A stretch of DNA of 64,000 nucleotides. Source: Sphingomonas aerolata. Its GTDB lineage: Bacteria; Pseudomonadota; Alphaproteobacteria; Sphingomonadales; Sphingomonadaceae. Location of the stretch: NCBI RefSeq assembly GCF_003046295.1, contig NZ_PZZN01000001.1:1198812-1262811 (forward strand), read 5' to 3'. The first letter of the stretch is position 1. Every line of letters begins with the position of its first letter. The notes under the pieces are model-generated. The model was not told where the DNA came from, did no database searches, and was given only the letters and a program-made list of their open reading frames with translations. This document shows positions 20,239 to 29,218 of this stretch, in pieces. The translations under genes were made by a program, and so were the position numbers.

Positions 20239-21346
20239 GCTCGCCGAGATACTCGCGGTCGGAGGCGACCGCCTCGCGCTCGCGGACGAGGAAGTCGGCG
20301 ATCGCGCGGCGGAAGCCCGGATCCGGGATGTAATGCGCCGAATAGGTCGCGACCGGCGCATAGCCGCGCGCGAGCTTGTGTTCGCCCTGCGCGCCCGCCT
20401 CGACCGTCGTCAGCCCGCGCGCGATCGCCGCATCGATCGCCTGGTAATAGCAGAGCTCGAAATGGAGGAACGGCACCTCCTCGGTCGCGCCCCAATAGCG
20501 GCCGTAGAGCGTGTCCGCACCGATCAGGTTGAGCGCCCCCGCGATCGGCACGCCGTCACGCTCGGCGAGGATCAGCAGCACCCGGTCGCCCATCGTCTGA
20601 CCGATCCGATCGAAAAAGGCGCGCGTCAGATAGGGCTGGCCCCATTTGCGGCTGCCCGTGTCCTGGTAGAAGACCCAGAACGCGTCCCAGTGCGCGGGCG
20701 TGATCTCCGCGCCCGTCAGGTGGCGGATCGTCAGTCCCTCGACCGCGGCGGCGCGCTCCTTGCGGATCGCCTTGCGCTTGCGGCTGGCGAGCGCGGCGAG
20801 GAAATCGTCGAAGCTCGCATAGCCGTCATTGGTCCAGTGGAACTGCGTGCCCTGACGGATCAGCCATCCGGCGGCCTCGAACAGCGCGACCTCGGCTGGA
20901 GCGATGAAGGTCGCATGCGCGGAGGACAGACCGCTCTGATCGGTCACCGCCTCGAGCGCGGCGATCAGCGCGGGCGCGACCGCCGGGTCGCGCAGGAGCA
21001 GCCGTGGGCCGGGTACCGGGCTGAACGGCGCGGCAATCTGCAATTTGGGGTAATACTGCCCCCCTGCCCGCTCCAACGCATCGGCCCAACCCTGGTCGAA
21101 GACATATTCGCCCTGGCTGTGGCTCTTGGCATAAGCGGGCGCGATCCCGGCCGGCCTGCCGTCGTCGCCATCGACGACCACCGGCAGCGCCTGCCACCCC
21201 GATCGTCCACCGACGCTTCTGGACGCCTCGAGTGCGGCGAGGAAGGCGTGGCCGACGAACGGATTCGCGTCGCCGGCGCAGGCGTCCCAGTCCTCCGCCG
21301 CGATCGAGGTAACGCCTTGGGCGATGCGGGCGGTGATGGCTGTCAT
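20201..21346 (-). CDS. GNAT/FemAB-like acyltransferase (DUF482 type)
   Basis: The 381-residue protein matches the family once called peptidoglycan biosynthesis/recognition (DUF482, COG3146), with a GNAT-like fold. Recognisable blocks are [46 protein letters not shown] and [14 protein letters not shown]. Members are thought to transfer acyl or aminoacyl groups; the substrate is unknown. Its last 38 bases overlap the 3' end of the convergent membrane protein gene. RidA and HAD genes follow upstream on the same strand with short gaps, but a shared function is not obvious. Confidence 0.85.
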   Translation of the reverse strand: MTAITARIAQGVTSIAAEDWDACAGDANPFVGHAFLAALEASRSVGGRSGWQALPVVVDGDDGRPAGIAPAYAKSHSQGEYVFDQGWADALERAGGQYYPKLQIAAPFSPVPGPRLLLRDPAVAPALIAALEAVTDQSGLSSAHATFIAPAEVALFEAAGWLIRQGTQFHWTNDGYASFDDFLAALASRKRKAIRKERAAAVEGLTIRHLTGAEITPAHWDAFWVFYQDTGSRKWGQPYLTRAFFDRIGQTMGDRVLLILAERDGVPIAGALNLIGADTLYGRYWGATEEVPFLHFELCYYQAIDAAIARGLTTVEAGAQGEHKLARGYAPVATYSAHYIPDPGFRRAIADFLVREREAVASDREYLGELTPFRRAEPPTG

Positions 21347-21392
21347 GCGCTCCTAAAATAGGCGCGCAGGCGTCAGGCTCAAGCGGCTGGGC

Positions 21393-21860
21393 TCAAGCGG
21401 CCGAGACCTGGACGATCGCATCGATCTCGACCGCGGCACCCAGCGGCAGCACGGGAACGCCGACGGCCGAGCGGGCATGCTTGCCGGCCTCGCCGAACAG
21501 CTGGACCATCAGGTCGGATGCGCCGTTCGCGACCTTGGGCTGATCGGTGAAGTCGCCGTGCGAATTGACGAACACGCCGAGCTTCACGATCCGCTCGACG
21601 CGGCCGAGCGAGCCGAGCGCCGCCTTCATCTGCGCGACCAGCATCAGCGCGCAGCGTTGCGCCGCGTCCTGCCCGTCCTCGAGCGACACGCCGTCACCGA
21701 GGCGACCGGTGACGATCTGGCCGTCCTTGAACGGCAACTGGCCCGAAATGTGGAGCAGCCCGTTCGCCTCGACGGCGGGAACATAGGATGCGACGGGGGC
21801 GGCGGCCTGCGGCAGCGTCAGGCCAAGCTCTTCGAGCTTGCGGTCGATACGATCGGTCAT
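21393..21860 (-). CDS. RidA family protein
   Basis: The 155-residue protein is a member of the YjgF/RidA superfamily ([40 protein letters not shown]). RidA enzymes hydrolyse reactive enamine/imine intermediates such as 2-aminoacrylate. The RidA1-type active-site arginine appears as HARSAVGV. This is the longer RidA variant of about 150 residues, where the substrate is less certain. It lies between the GNAT and HAD genes on the same strand, 33 bases after the HAD gene stop. Confidence 0.9.
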   Translation of the reverse strand: MTDRIDRKLEELGLTLPQAAAPVASYVPAVEANGLLHISGQLPFKDGQIVTGRLGDGVSLEDGQDAAQRCALMLVAQMKAALGSLGRVERIVKLGVFVNSHGDFTDQPKVANGASDLMVQLFGEAGKHARSAVGVPVLPLGAAVEIDAIVQVSAA

Positions 21861-21893
21861 GTGCGCGGTCTCACCACAGCCACGGGGGGCGGG

Positions 21894-22520
21894 TCAAGCG
21901 TCCGCGGGCACCCCCGCGGCGAACCGCGCGGCGATCCAGGCCTGCGCCTCGCGCCAGTCGTCGATCCGGGCATGCGCGGCGGGCGCCCTGGGCACCGCCC
22001 CCGCCAGCGTCGGCTCGGACACCATGTGCAGCCGGTGGACGCCCGGCGCATGCCGCGCGACCGATTCGTGATGCACCGCAAGGTCGTCTACGAACACCGT
22101 GACGGGGTTGCCATATTCGGCGACCAGCCGCGCGACGGGGTCGCCCTTGCCGCCCTGGTTGCACTCGACGCGGTGGGCGATGTCGAACGCGGCGAGCTGC
22201 TCGATCCGCGGCAGGCGACATTCGTCCTGCAAATTGGTCAGGATCACGATGTCCGCGATCTCGGCGAGCGACACGAGCGCCTCGCGGGCATGCGGCACCA
22301 AAGTCTGGCGGTGCATCTCTGCGGGAAAGAACCCGCCGAGCAGCGCCCACATGTCCTCGCGTGTGGGCGCGGGCCCGCCGTCGCGGCGCGTCATGCTGTT
22401 GGCGAAATCGCCGTGGCCGATTTCGAAATCGATATCATGCGCCTCGTCGAGCCAGGTGCCGAAATGCTTGACCATGTGCAGCAGCACTTCGTCGCAATCG
22501 CTGATGAGCAGCGGCTTCAT
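21894..22520 (-). CDS. HAD family hydrolase
   Basis: The 208-residue haloacid dehalogenase-type enzyme shows motif I LLISDCDEVLL (nucleophile and acid Asp), motif II VILTNL, a Lys in GGKGDP, and motif IV TVFVDDLAVH. The insert between motif I and II suggests a small cap domain. HADs are mostly phosphatases; the substrate is unknown. Its start overlaps the DUF3572 gene stop by four bases (ATGA), so the two are probably coupled. Confidence 0.88.
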   Translation of the reverse strand: MKPLLISDCDEVLLHMVKHFGTWLDEAHDIDFEIGHGDFANSMTRRDGGPAPTREDMWALLGGFFPAEMHRQTLVPHAREALVSLAEIADIVILTNLQDECRLPRIEQLAAFDIAHRVECNQGGKGDPVARLVAEYGNPVTVFVDDLAVHHESVARHAPGVHRLHMVSEPTLAGAVPRAPAAHARIDDWREAQAWIAARFAAGVPADA

Positions 22521-22798
22521 GCTTCAAACCCCGGATCGAGCGTCATCCGCGCGCGGACTAGCGCCTCGGGCCTTATGCCGAGCGTTTCGGCGCAGGCGAC
22601 AAGATCGGGTTCATGCGATTCGAGGAAACCGAGTACCGCCGCGAGCACGGCGGGCTCCCCGGCCCGCGTGCGCAGGTCGGCAGGGTCGAGTCCGGTCACC
22701 GACAACAGGCGCATCGCTCGGTCCGGCTCGCTCAGCGTCCATACCAGGGCTTGCAGCGCCAGGGCCTCAGCGTCTTCATTTGTAACGGCGCCGCGCAT
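22517..22798 (-). CDS. DUF3572 family protein
   Basis: This 93-residue protein matches DUF3572: NEDAEALALQALVWTL, then a central TGLDPADLRTRA helix and a C-terminal RMTLDPGFEA. It is cytoplasmic and all-helical. The family is common in alphaproteobacteria next to divK and has no known function. It is divergent from divK with only about 40 bases between starts, and overlaps the HAD gene. Confidence 0.85.
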   Translation of the reverse strand: MRGAVTNEDAEALALQALVWTLSEPDRAMRLLSVTGLDPADLRTRAGEPAVLAAVLGFLESHEPDLVACAETLGIRPEALVRARMTLDPGFEA

Positions 22799-22837
22799 TG
22801 CCTATTGTCATCCTTCTTGAAACGAATGGTGGCTCGC

Positions 22838-23200
22838 GTGGCAAAGAAGGTGCTCGTTGTCGAGGACAACGAACTCAACCTGAAACTATTCTGCGACCTT
22901 TTGCGGGCGCATGATTACCTTGCCGAACCTGTCCGCGACGGGCGCGAGGCGGTGGTCCGGGCGCGCGAATTCGCCCCCGACCTGATCATCATGGACATCC
23001 AGATGCCGCACGTCACCGGCTATGAGATCATCCTCGAGCTCAAGGCCGACGACGTGCTCAGCACGATCCCGGTGATGGCGGTCACCGCCTATGCAGGTCG
23101 CGAGGACGAGGACCGGATCCGTGCCGCGGGCGCGGACGCCTATATCTCGAAGCCGATCAGCCTCGCCCGCTTCATGGAAGCGGTGCGCGCGTTCGTCTGA
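22838..23200 (+). CDS. divK: DivK-type single-domain response regulator
   Basis: The 120-residue protein is a stand-alone receiver. It starts AKKVLVVEDNELNLKLF, closely like Caulobacter DivK, and with the GTG start at 22838 the phosphoacceptor falls at D53 (IIMDIQMP), matching DivK numbering. VTAYAG and ISKPIS supply the conserved Thr and Lys. DivK relays cell-cycle signals via PleC/DivJ and DivL-CckA in alphaproteobacteria. An in-frame ATG at 22826 is the alternative start but lacks a ribosome site, whereas GGTGG precedes the GTG. It is divergent from DUF3572 and convergent with rpmG. Confidence 0.9.
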   Translation: MAKKVLVVEDNELNLKLFCDLLRAHDYLAEPVRDGREAVVRAREFAPDLIIMDIQMPHVTGYEIILELKADDVLSTIPVMAVTAYAGREDEDRIRAAGADAYISKPISLARFMEAVRAFV

Positions 23201-23233
23201 GCGAACCGCGAGACCCGCCGCGCAGGAACGCCA

Positions 23234-23263
23234 AAGGCCGCGAGTATCGCTACCCGCGGCCTT
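23234..23263. terminator. Two-way terminator between divK and rpmG
   Basis: A perfect 9-bp stem (AAGGCCGCG / CGCGGCCTT) with a 12-base loop lies between the convergent divK and rpmG genes. The T-run is better on the minus strand (CGCGGCCTTTGG), so it mainly serves rpmG. Confidence 0.75.
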
Positions 23264-23307
23264 GCGATCGCATCGTAAATGCGCGACGGCATCGCCGCCG
23301 CGTCGAC

Positions 23308-23475
23308 TTACTTGATCTTGGCTTCCTTGAACTCGACATGCTTGCGCACGACGGGATCATACTTGCTGAACGAGAGCTTCTCGGTCTTCGTGCGGGGATT
23401 CTTCTTGGTGACGTAGAAGAAGCCGGTGTCCGCGGTGCTGACGAGCTTGATCTTGACGGTAGTCGGCTTGGCCAT
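23308..23475 (-). CDS. rpmG: 50S ribosomal protein L33
   Basis: bL33 is a small protein of the large subunit near the E site. The 55-residue product ([18 protein letters not shown], then [19 protein letters not shown]) is the cysteine-free type of L33, which does not need zinc. Its length is standard. It is monocistronic, convergent with divK, and a shared terminator lies downstream. Confidence 0.96.
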   Translation of the reverse strand: MAKPTTVKIKLVSTADTGFFYVTKKNPRTKTEKLSFSKYDPVVRKHVEFKEAKIK

Positions 23476-23680
23476 GAGCCCAATCCTTAAGGCTGAAAAT
23501 GCTAGGGCGGCAGCACGCATGCTACCGCCCGATCTGTCGCGGCGCATGGCGCATGCTGCCGGCCAAGTCAACCATATCACCCCATATTCGCCCCGGAATC
23601 CCGCATCACAGGGTGTTTAACCCCATCTTTATCGGCATGGGCGCATGATGCATCCCATAAGAAAGACAGGAGGCGGGATC

Positions 23681-24022
23681 ATGGGGCAGGTTGCCGAGCG
23701 AGTCGCGGAATTCCAGGATCTGGCGCTGGTAAAGGCCGAGCTTGCGGCCAGGATCGCCGCGATCGACGTCCGCGCGCCCTATACCCGCGCGACCGATCTC
23801 GCGCCCGATATCGACGCGATCCGCCTGATCGCGCATCGCAACGGCATGAACCCCGCGGTGACCGTCACGCACTTCATCGATTCGGCACTGTCGCGCGGCG
23901 AACATGGGGCGCTCGTCCATGGCTGGCTGATGACGCTGAGCGACGCGATCTACAGCGAGCGGCAGGACGTCCAGGCCTGCCATGTCTTCGCGGCCGCCTG
24001 TTCGGTCCGGCTCGCGGGATGA
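23681..24022 (+). CDS. Small cytoplasmic protein of unknown function
   Basis: The 113-residue protein starts MGQVAERVAEFQDLALVK. It is predicted soluble and helical, with a basic-acidic amphipathic N-terminal helix and a conserved-looking AIRLIAHRNGMNPA segment, and lacks a signal peptide. The start is well supported by AGGAGG (23668-23673) seven bases upstream, so an earlier in-frame ATG at 23645 is unlikely. The GDT1-like gene begins 21 bases after its stop, so they may share a transcript. I do not recognise the family. The 205-base space before it holds the rpmG promoter region and a GGGCGG...CCGCCC hairpin at 23503-23528. Confidence 0.7.
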   Translation: MGQVAERVAEFQDLALVKAELAARIAAIDVRAPYTRATDLAPDIDAIRLIAHRNGMNPAVTVTHFIDSALSRGEHGALVHGWLMTLSDAIYSERQDVQACHVFAAACSVRLAG

Positions 24023-24043
24023 CCCGCGCGTGACGCGCTAGCG

Positions 24044-24610
24044 ATGGACGCGCTGATGGCGGCGCTCGTAGCCGCCGCGCTGGCGCAGGTCGGCGATCGG
24101 ACCGCGTGGCTCGCCGCGATCCTGGCCGATCGGTATCGCAAGCCCCGGCTGGTGATCCTTGCGGCGGCGCTCGCGCTGCTGCTCGCCGGCAGCCTGGCGG
24201 TCGCGGGCGGGATCGCGGTCGCGCCGCTGCTGACCCCCAATGCGCGCCAGCTCATGCTGGCGCTGGCGCTGATCCTCCAGGGCGGCGGTGCGCTGCTGCC
24301 GGTCAAGGCACCCGATCCGCTGCGCGGCTGGCGGACCGGCGCGGTTGCCACCACGATGCTCGGGCTGTTCATCCTCGCGTTCGGCGACGGCATACAGTTC
24401 ATCGTGGCCGCCCTCGCGCTCCGCAGTGCCGTGCCGATGCTGGCCGCGGTCGGCGCGACGATCGGATCGCTGGTGGTGATCGTCCCCGCGGCGATGATGG
24501 GTGAAGCGGCGTGGCGCCGATGGCCGCTCGCCCGGCTGCGCATGGCCCTCGGGCTGGTATTCGTGATCCTGGGGGTCATTCTGGGCCTGAGCGCTGCGCG
24601 ATTGATCTAG
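24044..24610 (+). CDS. GDT1/UPF0016-like membrane protein with altered motifs
   Basis: The 188-residue protein has about six membrane segments in two halves, as in the UPF0016/TMEM165 family of Mn2+/Ca2+ exporters. The first signature, normally Glu-x-Gly-Asp-Lys/Arg-Thr/Ser, reads AQVGDRT, so Glu is Gln. The second half has FGDGIQF where the repeat should be, again without the Glu. The family call rests on topology and the partial motif. Loss of the metal-binding glutamates suggests altered or lost cation transport. Confidence 0.6.
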   Translation: MDALMAALVAAALAQVGDRTAWLAAILADRYRKPRLVILAAALALLLAGSLAVAGGIAVAPLLTPNARQLMLALALILQGGGALLPVKAPDPLRGWRTGAVATTMLGLFILAFGDGIQFIVAALALRSAVPMLAAVGATIGSLVVIVPAAMMGEAAWRRWPLARLRMALGLVFVILGVILGLSAARLI

Positions 24611-24716
24611 CGGGGCGATCACTCAGATGAGGAATGGCGCATGCGCGACGGGAGCATTTCGGCTATCGCTTCGTTGACGCAACGATCCACAGACATTCCC
24701 ATGCATGGAGTTTTCG

Positions 24717-25214
24717 ATGCCCGCCACCAACCCCGCACTCGACACGCCCACCGATCTCGTCAGCAACAGCACGAAGACGGTTGCCGAAGCGCTCAATGCC
24801 TCGCTCGCCGATTGCTATGCCTTGTACCTGAAGACCAAGAACTTTCACTGGCACATGTCGGGTCCGCATTTCCGTGACTATCATCTGTTGCTCGATGACC
24901 AGGCGGCACAGATTCTGGGCGTGACCGATGCGATCGCCGAGCGCGTCCGCAAGACCGGCAACACGACGTTGCGCTCGATCGGCGACATTTCGCGCCGTCA
25001 GAGCATCCCTGACAATGACAAGGATTTCGTCGGACCGACCGAAATGCTCGCCGAGCTGCGCGAAGACAATCTGAAGCTCGTCGAACAGTTCCGGATCGTC
25101 AAGGACGCCGCCGACGAGGCCAAGGACAATGCGACCAGCGGCATCGTCGACGAGTGGACCGATCAGGCCGAGGAACGCGCCTGGTTCCTGTTCGAAGCCA
25201 GCCGCAAGGCCTGA
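24717..25214 (+). CDS. dps: Dps/ferritin-like DNA-protection protein
   Basis: The 165-residue protein is a Dps family member, which forms 12-subunit shells that store iron with H2O2 and protect DNA. The ferroxidase signature is [16 protein letters not shown] followed by LLLDDQ and DAIAERV. Length fits Dps. The start at 24717 is preferred because GGAG (24707-24710) lies six bases upstream; an ATG at 24705 lacks a ribosome site. TTGACG at about 24675 could be part of a promoter, without a clear -10. OxyR or similar control is typical but not visible. Confidence 0.93.
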   Translation: MPATNPALDTPTDLVSNSTKTVAEALNASLADCYALYLKTKNFHWHMSGPHFRDYHLLLDDQAAQILGVTDAIAERVRKTGNTTLRSIGDISRRQSIPDNDKDFVGPTEMLAELREDNLKLVEQFRIVKDAADEAKDNATSGIVDEWTDQAEERAWFLFEASRKA

Positions 25215-25288
25215 ATCCTGGCGCCCGTCCCGCCCGTGTCGGAACCGACATGGGCGGGGCGGGTTCTGTCAGGAACAGGAGAATGCCC

Positions 25289-25474
25289 ATGTTGAAGCTC
25301 GCCATCACCTTCTTGATCATCGGCCTCGTGCTGGCCCTGCTCGGATTTGGCGGCGTCGGCGGGGCATTTATCGGCATCGCCAAGGTGCTGTTCTTCATCG
25401 CGATCGCGCTGTTCGTGATCTTCTTGGTGCTCGGTTTGCTGGCCGGCAAGGGAATCAAGAACGCGATCGACTGA
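25289..25474 (+). CDS. DUF1328 small membrane protein
   Basis: This 61-residue peptide is nearly all hydrophobic, with two membrane helices. [21 protein letters not shown] matches DUF1328 (YtjA-like), a small inner-membrane protein of unknown function often near stress genes. The start at 25289 has AGGAG seven bases upstream; the ATG at 25283 is too close to it. It follows dps by 74 bases, which fits a stress-related transcription unit, and a strong terminator follows. Confidence 0.85.
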   Translation: MLKLAITFLIIGLVLALLGFGGVGGAFIGIAKVLFFIAIALFVIFLVLGLLAGKGIKNAID

Positions 25475-25512
25475 CGCGACGAGATCGCATCGGCCCGCGC
25501 CGATGCCAAGAT

Positions 25513-25545
25513 AAGGCCCTCGCCGGGAACGGCGGGGGCCTTTTT
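25513..25545 (+). terminator. Intrinsic terminator after DUF1328
   Basis: AAGGCCCTCGCCG and CGGCGGGGGCCTT pair at 12 of 13 positions around a GGAA loop, with TTTTT at the end. This is a textbook rho-independent terminator for dps-DUF1328. Confidence 0.9.
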
Positions 25546-25612
25546 GATGTAGCGCCCGCAGCGACGTGGACGCCGGCCCGGAGCCGAGTGCCGGGCGGCG
25601 CGTTGTCGGATC

Positions 25613-27223
25613 ATGCATGCTTTCGCCGCGCTCCTCGATGCCCTCACCTATACGCGGTCGCGCAATGCGAAGCTGAAGCTGATCGGCGATTATCTGCGCG
25701 TGACGCCGGACCCCGATCGCGGCTGGGCGATGGCGGCGCTGACCGGCGATCTCGATCTGCCGGGGGTCAAATCGGCGGTCATCCGCGGATTGATCGAGGA
25801 CCGGGTCGATCCCGTCCTCTTCCGGATGAGCCGTGATTATGTCGGCGATACCGCCGAGACCGTCGCCCTGCTGTGGCCCGAGCCCGAGCCCTTGGGGCCG
25901 GATCCGGTGCCCGCCGAACCGCTGTCGATCTCGCAGGTGGTCGACCGGCTGATGACGCTGTCGCGCGCCGAGGCGCCAGCGGCGCTTGCGGCGATGCTCG
26001 ATCGTTCGGATGCGGAGGAGCGCTTCGCCCTGCTCAAGATGGCGACCGGCGGGTTGCGGATCGGCGTTTCGTCGCGGCTGGCGAAGACCGCGCTGGCGGA
26101 TGCGTTCGGGCTCGACGTCGATGCGGTCGAGGAAGTCTGGCATGGCCTGGCAGCCCCCTATCCGACGCTGTTCGCCTGGGCGGAGGGGCATGGCGCGCAA
26201 CCGACCCCCGCCAACGTCCCCGTCTTCCGCCCCTTCATGCTCGCCCATGGTCTGGAGGATCTGCGCGTCGACCTCGCCGACTATGCAGCGGAATGGAAAT
26301 GGGACGGGATCCGCGTGCAGATCGTGCATGTCGCGGGGGAAACGCGACTCTACAGCCGGACGGGCGACGACGTGACCGCGAGCTTTCCCGAGATCGCCGC
26401 CGCCTTCGTCACGCCGGGGACGGTCGATGGCGAGCTGCTGGTCAAGGGCGAGCATCAGGGCGGCACGCTGGAGGAGGGCGGCGGCGCGGCGAGCTTCAAC
26501 GCGCTGCAGCAGCGGCTGGGGCGCAAGACGGTGTCGGCGAAGATGCTGGCCGAGTATCCGGCCTTTGTCCGCCTCTATGACCTGTTGATCGATGGCGACG
26601 AGGATCTGCGCGCGCTGCCCTGGACCGCGCGACGCGCGCGGCTCGAGGCGTTCATGCCGCAGCTCGATGCCGAGCGGTTCGACCTGAGCCAGGTCATCGA
26701 CGCCGCGGACTTCACCGCGCTCGAGGCGGTGCGCGCGGGTGCGCGCGACTCGGCGATCGAGGGCGTGATGCTCAAGCGCCGCGACTCGCCCTATGTCGGC
26801 GGTCGCCGCGTCGGGCTGTGGTATAAATGGAAGCGCGACCCGCTCACCGCGGATTGCGTGATGATGTACGCGCAGCGGGGCAGCGGCCGGCGGTCCTCCT
26901 ATTATTCGGACTATACCTTTGGCTGCTGGACCGAGGAGGGCGAGTTGCTGCCGGTCGGCAAGGCCTATTCGGGAATCACCGACGAGGAGCTGCGGATGCT
27001 CGATTCGTTCGTCCGCAAGAACACGCTCAACCGCTTCGGGCCGGTGCGCGAGGTCGCCAAGACGATGGTGCTCGAAATCGCGTTCGACGCGCTGCAGGAA
27101 TCGAAGCGGCACAAGTCGGGGATTGCGATGCGCTTCCCAAGGATCGCGCGGATCCGGACGGACAAGCCCGCGTCCGAGGCCGACCGGATCGACACGCTCC
27201 GCCGGATGATCCCCGCGCCCTAG
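25613..27223 (+). CDS. ATP-dependent DNA ligase (cisplatin damage response type)
   Basis: The 536-residue enzyme is an ATP-dependent DNA ligase of the bacterial type annotated as cisplatin damage response ligase. An N-terminal helical domain (1-200) is followed by the nucleotidyltransferase core, with catalytic lysine K229 in EWKWDGIRV, VDGELLVKG, EGVMLKRRDSPYVGG and YKWKRDP, then an OB-fold. It seals nicks after AMP transfer from ATP. It normally clusters with an Lhr-Core helicase, an MBL-type exonuclease and a PdeM phosphoesterase. All three are in this window, but at 34.9, 36.7 and 43.9 kb. Its stop overlaps the convergent glutaminyl cyclase gene by four bases (CTAG). Confidence 0.93.
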   Translation: MHAFAALLDALTYTRSRNAKLKLIGDYLRVTPDPDRGWAMAALTGDLDLPGVKSAVIRGLIEDRVDPVLFRMSRDYVGDTAETVALLWPEPEPLGPDPVPAEPLSISQVVDRLMTLSRAEAPAALAAMLDRSDAEERFALLKMATGGLRIGVSSRLAKTALADAFGLDVDAVEEVWHGLAAPYPTLFAWAEGHGAQPTPANVPVFRPFMLAHGLEDLRVDLADYAAEWKWDGIRVQIVHVAGETRLYSRTGDDVTASFPEIAAAFVTPGTVDGELLVKGEHQGGTLEEGGGAASFNALQQRLGRKTVSAKMLAEYPAFVRLYDLLIDGDEDLRALPWTARRARLEAFMPQLDAERFDLSQVIDAADFTALEAVRAGARDSAIEGVMLKRRDSPYVGGRRVGLWYKWKRDPLTADCVMMYAQRGSGRRSSYYSDYTFGCWTEEGELLPVGKAYSGITDEELRMLDSFVRKNTLNRFGPVREVAKTMVLEIAFDALQESKRHKSGIAMRFPRIARIRTDKPASEADRIDTLRRMIPAP

Positions 27224-28077
27224 CCGTTGATCCGGATCTCGAACAGCGTCGGCCAGAGCTTGCCGGTGACGAACAGCCGTTTTTTGGCAGCATCCCAGGC
27301 GATGCCGTTGAGCACCGCGTCGCGGTCGCGTGCGCCGATCTCGGCGACCAGCGGTCGCAGGTCGATGATCGCGGTGACGCGGCCGGTGCCGGGGGCGATG
27401 CGGACGAGATATCCCGTCTGCCAGACATTGGCGAGGATCGCGCCATCGACATATTCGAGTTCGTTGAGCTGTGTCAGCGGACGCCCGTCGATCGTCACAC
27501 CGATCCGGCGGCGTTCGGCCAATGTCCTGGGATCGCGCAGGATCAACGACGCGCTGCCGTCGGACTGGATCAGGCCGTCCTTGTCGCTCGTCAGGCCCCA
27601 GCCCTCCCCCGCATAGCGGTTGGTGCCGGTCGGCTTGAGCGTGCGGGCGTCCCAGCGATGCGCGATGCCGTCATGCCAGGTCAGGCTGATCAGCTCGTTC
27701 TTCCACAGGCCGAGCCCCTCGCCGAACTGTGCCGGGTCGATCCGCCGGCGCGCGACGATACGACCATCGAGAAGCGTGACGCGGCGGACATCGGACTGCC
27801 CCTCCTTGCCCGTGCTCTCGTAGAGCGCGCCATCGTGCCACAACAGGCCTTCGGTGAACGCCGTCGCATCGTGCGGATAGCGGGCCACGATGCTGACCGA
27901 CAGGATCGGCACGGCTGGCGCTGTCGCAGAGACGGGCGTTTTGGGAGGGGCAGGCCGGACGGCGGAGCGTGTCGGCGCTGGCGCTATGCGCGGTGCCGTT
28001 GCGCCCTGCGCCAGAACGGCAACGGCCGGCCCCGCAAGTGCGAGACCGGCCGCTATCAGGCTGTGTCCGATTGTCAT
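27220..28077 (-). CDS. Glutaminyl-peptide cyclotransferase
   Basis: The 285-residue exported protein is of the plant/bacterial-type glutaminyl cyclase family. A signal peptide (LAGPAVAVLAQG) is followed by a Pro/Ala-rich linker to about residue 55 and a five-bladed beta-propeller (FTEGLLWHDG, YESTGKEGQSDVRR, NELEYVDGAILANVW, NGIAWD). Such enzymes convert N-terminal glutamine of secreted peptides to pyroglutamate. It converges with the DNA ligase gene and shares the CTAG stop overlap. Confidence 0.88.
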   Translation of the reverse strand: MTIGHSLIAAGLALAGPAVAVLAQGATAPRIAPAPTRSAVRPAPPKTPVSATAPAVPILSVSIVARYPHDATAFTEGLLWHDGALYESTGKEGQSDVRRVTLLDGRIVARRRIDPAQFGEGLGLWKNELISLTWHDGIAHRWDARTLKPTGTNRYAGEGWGLTSDKDGLIQSDGSASLILRDPRTLAERRRIGVTIDGRPLTQLNELEYVDGAILANVWQTGYLVRIAPGTGRVTAIIDLRPLVAEIGARDRDAVLNGIAWDAAKKRLFVTGKLWPTLFEIRING

Positions 28078-28114
28078 GCTGGTTCGAAAAACCCCGATGA
28101 CCGGACGGACGGGA

Positions 28115-28969
28115 TTAGCCGCCTGCGCTCAGGTTGACCGCTGCATACTTGCCGCGACGATCGACTTCGAGCTCGAACTCGAGCTTGTCGCCCTCGTTAA
28201 GGGTCGCCATGCCGGCACGCTCGACGGCCGAAATGTGCACGAACGCGTCAGGCTGGCCATCATCGCGCTGAATGAAGCCGAAGCCCTTCATCGCGTTGAA
28301 GAACTTGACCGTACCCGTTGCCTTCTCACCGGTCAGCTGGCGCTGCGGCGCGCCGCCTGCACCACGATCGGCACCGCCACGGGGTGCACCCGGGCCGGCA
28401 TCGCGATCACGCGGCGGACCACGATCGGTCACAGCCATCGGCTCGCCATCGATCTTGAGATCGGTTGCCGAGATGCGGCCGCCGCGATCGACGAGCGTGA
28501 AGCCGAGCGGCTGACCCTCGGCGAGAGCGACCATGCCGGCCTGCTCGACTGCGCTGATGTGCACGAACACGTCCTCGCCGCCGTCATCACGAACGACGAA
28601 GCCGAAGCCCTTCTGTGCGTTGAAGAACTTTACGACGCCGGTGCCTTCACCAACGACCTGGGGGGGCATGCCGCGCCCGGCGCCACCGCCGCCGCCGCCG
28701 CCACTGAAGCCGCCGCCACCGCCGCCGCCGCGGTAACCACCGCCGCCACCGCCGCCGCCGCCGAAGCGATCACCGCCGCCGCCGAAGCTGCTGCCGCCGC
28801 CGTAGCTGCTGCCACCGCCACCATAGCTGCTGCCGCCGCCGCCGAACCGGTCACCGCCGCCGCCGAAGCTGCTGCCGCCACCGAAATCGTCGCTGCCGCC
28901 GCCGAAGCTGTCGCGCTTGTCGCGGCCACGCCCGCCACGGTTCCCGCGGCCACCTTTATCGAAACCCAT
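28115..28969 (-). CDS. Glycine-rich protein with two cold-shock domains
   Basis: The 284-residue protein begins with a short Arg/Gly segment, then a glycine-rich low-complexity region (about residues 22-99) built from GGGS, FGGGGDRFGGGG and YGGGGSSYGGG units. Two cold-shock domains follow: about 109-171 (GVVKFFNAQKGFGFV, DVFVHISAVE) and 218-280 (GTVKFFNAMKGFGFI, DAFVHISAVE), joined by a Pro/Arg/Gly linker. Both RNP motifs are intact, so it should bind single-stranded RNA or DNA. The order resembles plant glycine-rich cold-shock proteins in reverse. The start at 28969 is preferred over upstream codons. Upstream lies a 249-base space shared with rnd; a possible -10 (GGCATA on the plus strand at 29078-29083) implies a leader of about 105 bases, common for cold-shock genes. 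Confidence 0.9.
   Translation of the reverse strand: MGFDKGGRGNRGGRGRDKRDSFGGGSDDFGGGSSFGGGGDRFGGGGSSYGGGGSSYGGGSSFGGGGDRFGGGGGGGGGYRGGGGGGGFSGGGGGGGAGRGMPPQVVGEGTGVVKFFNAQKGFGFVVRDDGGEDVFVHISAVEQAGMVALAEGQPLGFTLVDRGGRISATDLKIDGEPMAVTDRGPPRDRDAGPGAPRGGADRGAGGAPQRQLTGEKATGTVKFFNAMKGFGFIQRDDGQPDAFVHISAVERAGMATLNEGDKLEFELEVDRRGKYAAVNLSAGG
28670..28906. repeat. Trinucleotide-rich low-complexity tract in cold-shock gene
   Basis: The stretch is made of CCG/CCA triplets and a repeated roughly 30-base unit with GAAGCTGCTGCCG or TAGCTGCTGCCA cores, which encode the glycine-rich segment of the double cold-shock protein on the minus strand. Slippage would change length in frame. It is a coding microsatellite, not a CRISPR array. 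Confidence 0.75.
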
Positions 28970-29218
28970 AAGCCCTGATCGTCTTCCCGGTTCGCCCGCA
29001 AAATCTCTCCAAAAGCCGGCGTGTCCGGACGACGAACGCGGGCCCTCGGGCGCGAAACCTTTTGCGCCTTGGGGAAGGGCATAGCGCAAAAATCAAGCTA
29101 TCGCGAACAGAATCTTGTCCGCTTGCTCCATTGGCGATGATCGCGGCAAAAGCATGGCGCACCCGCGTCATCGCGGAGGACCATTGAGCAAGGCGCCCCC
29201 GGCCGCTAGGGCCACCGC

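Noticed and set aside
28670..28906. CRISPR-like repeat array
   Set aside because: The repeats are short, imperfect, in frame and code for glycine repeats of a cold-shock protein. There are no unique spacers or cas genes.
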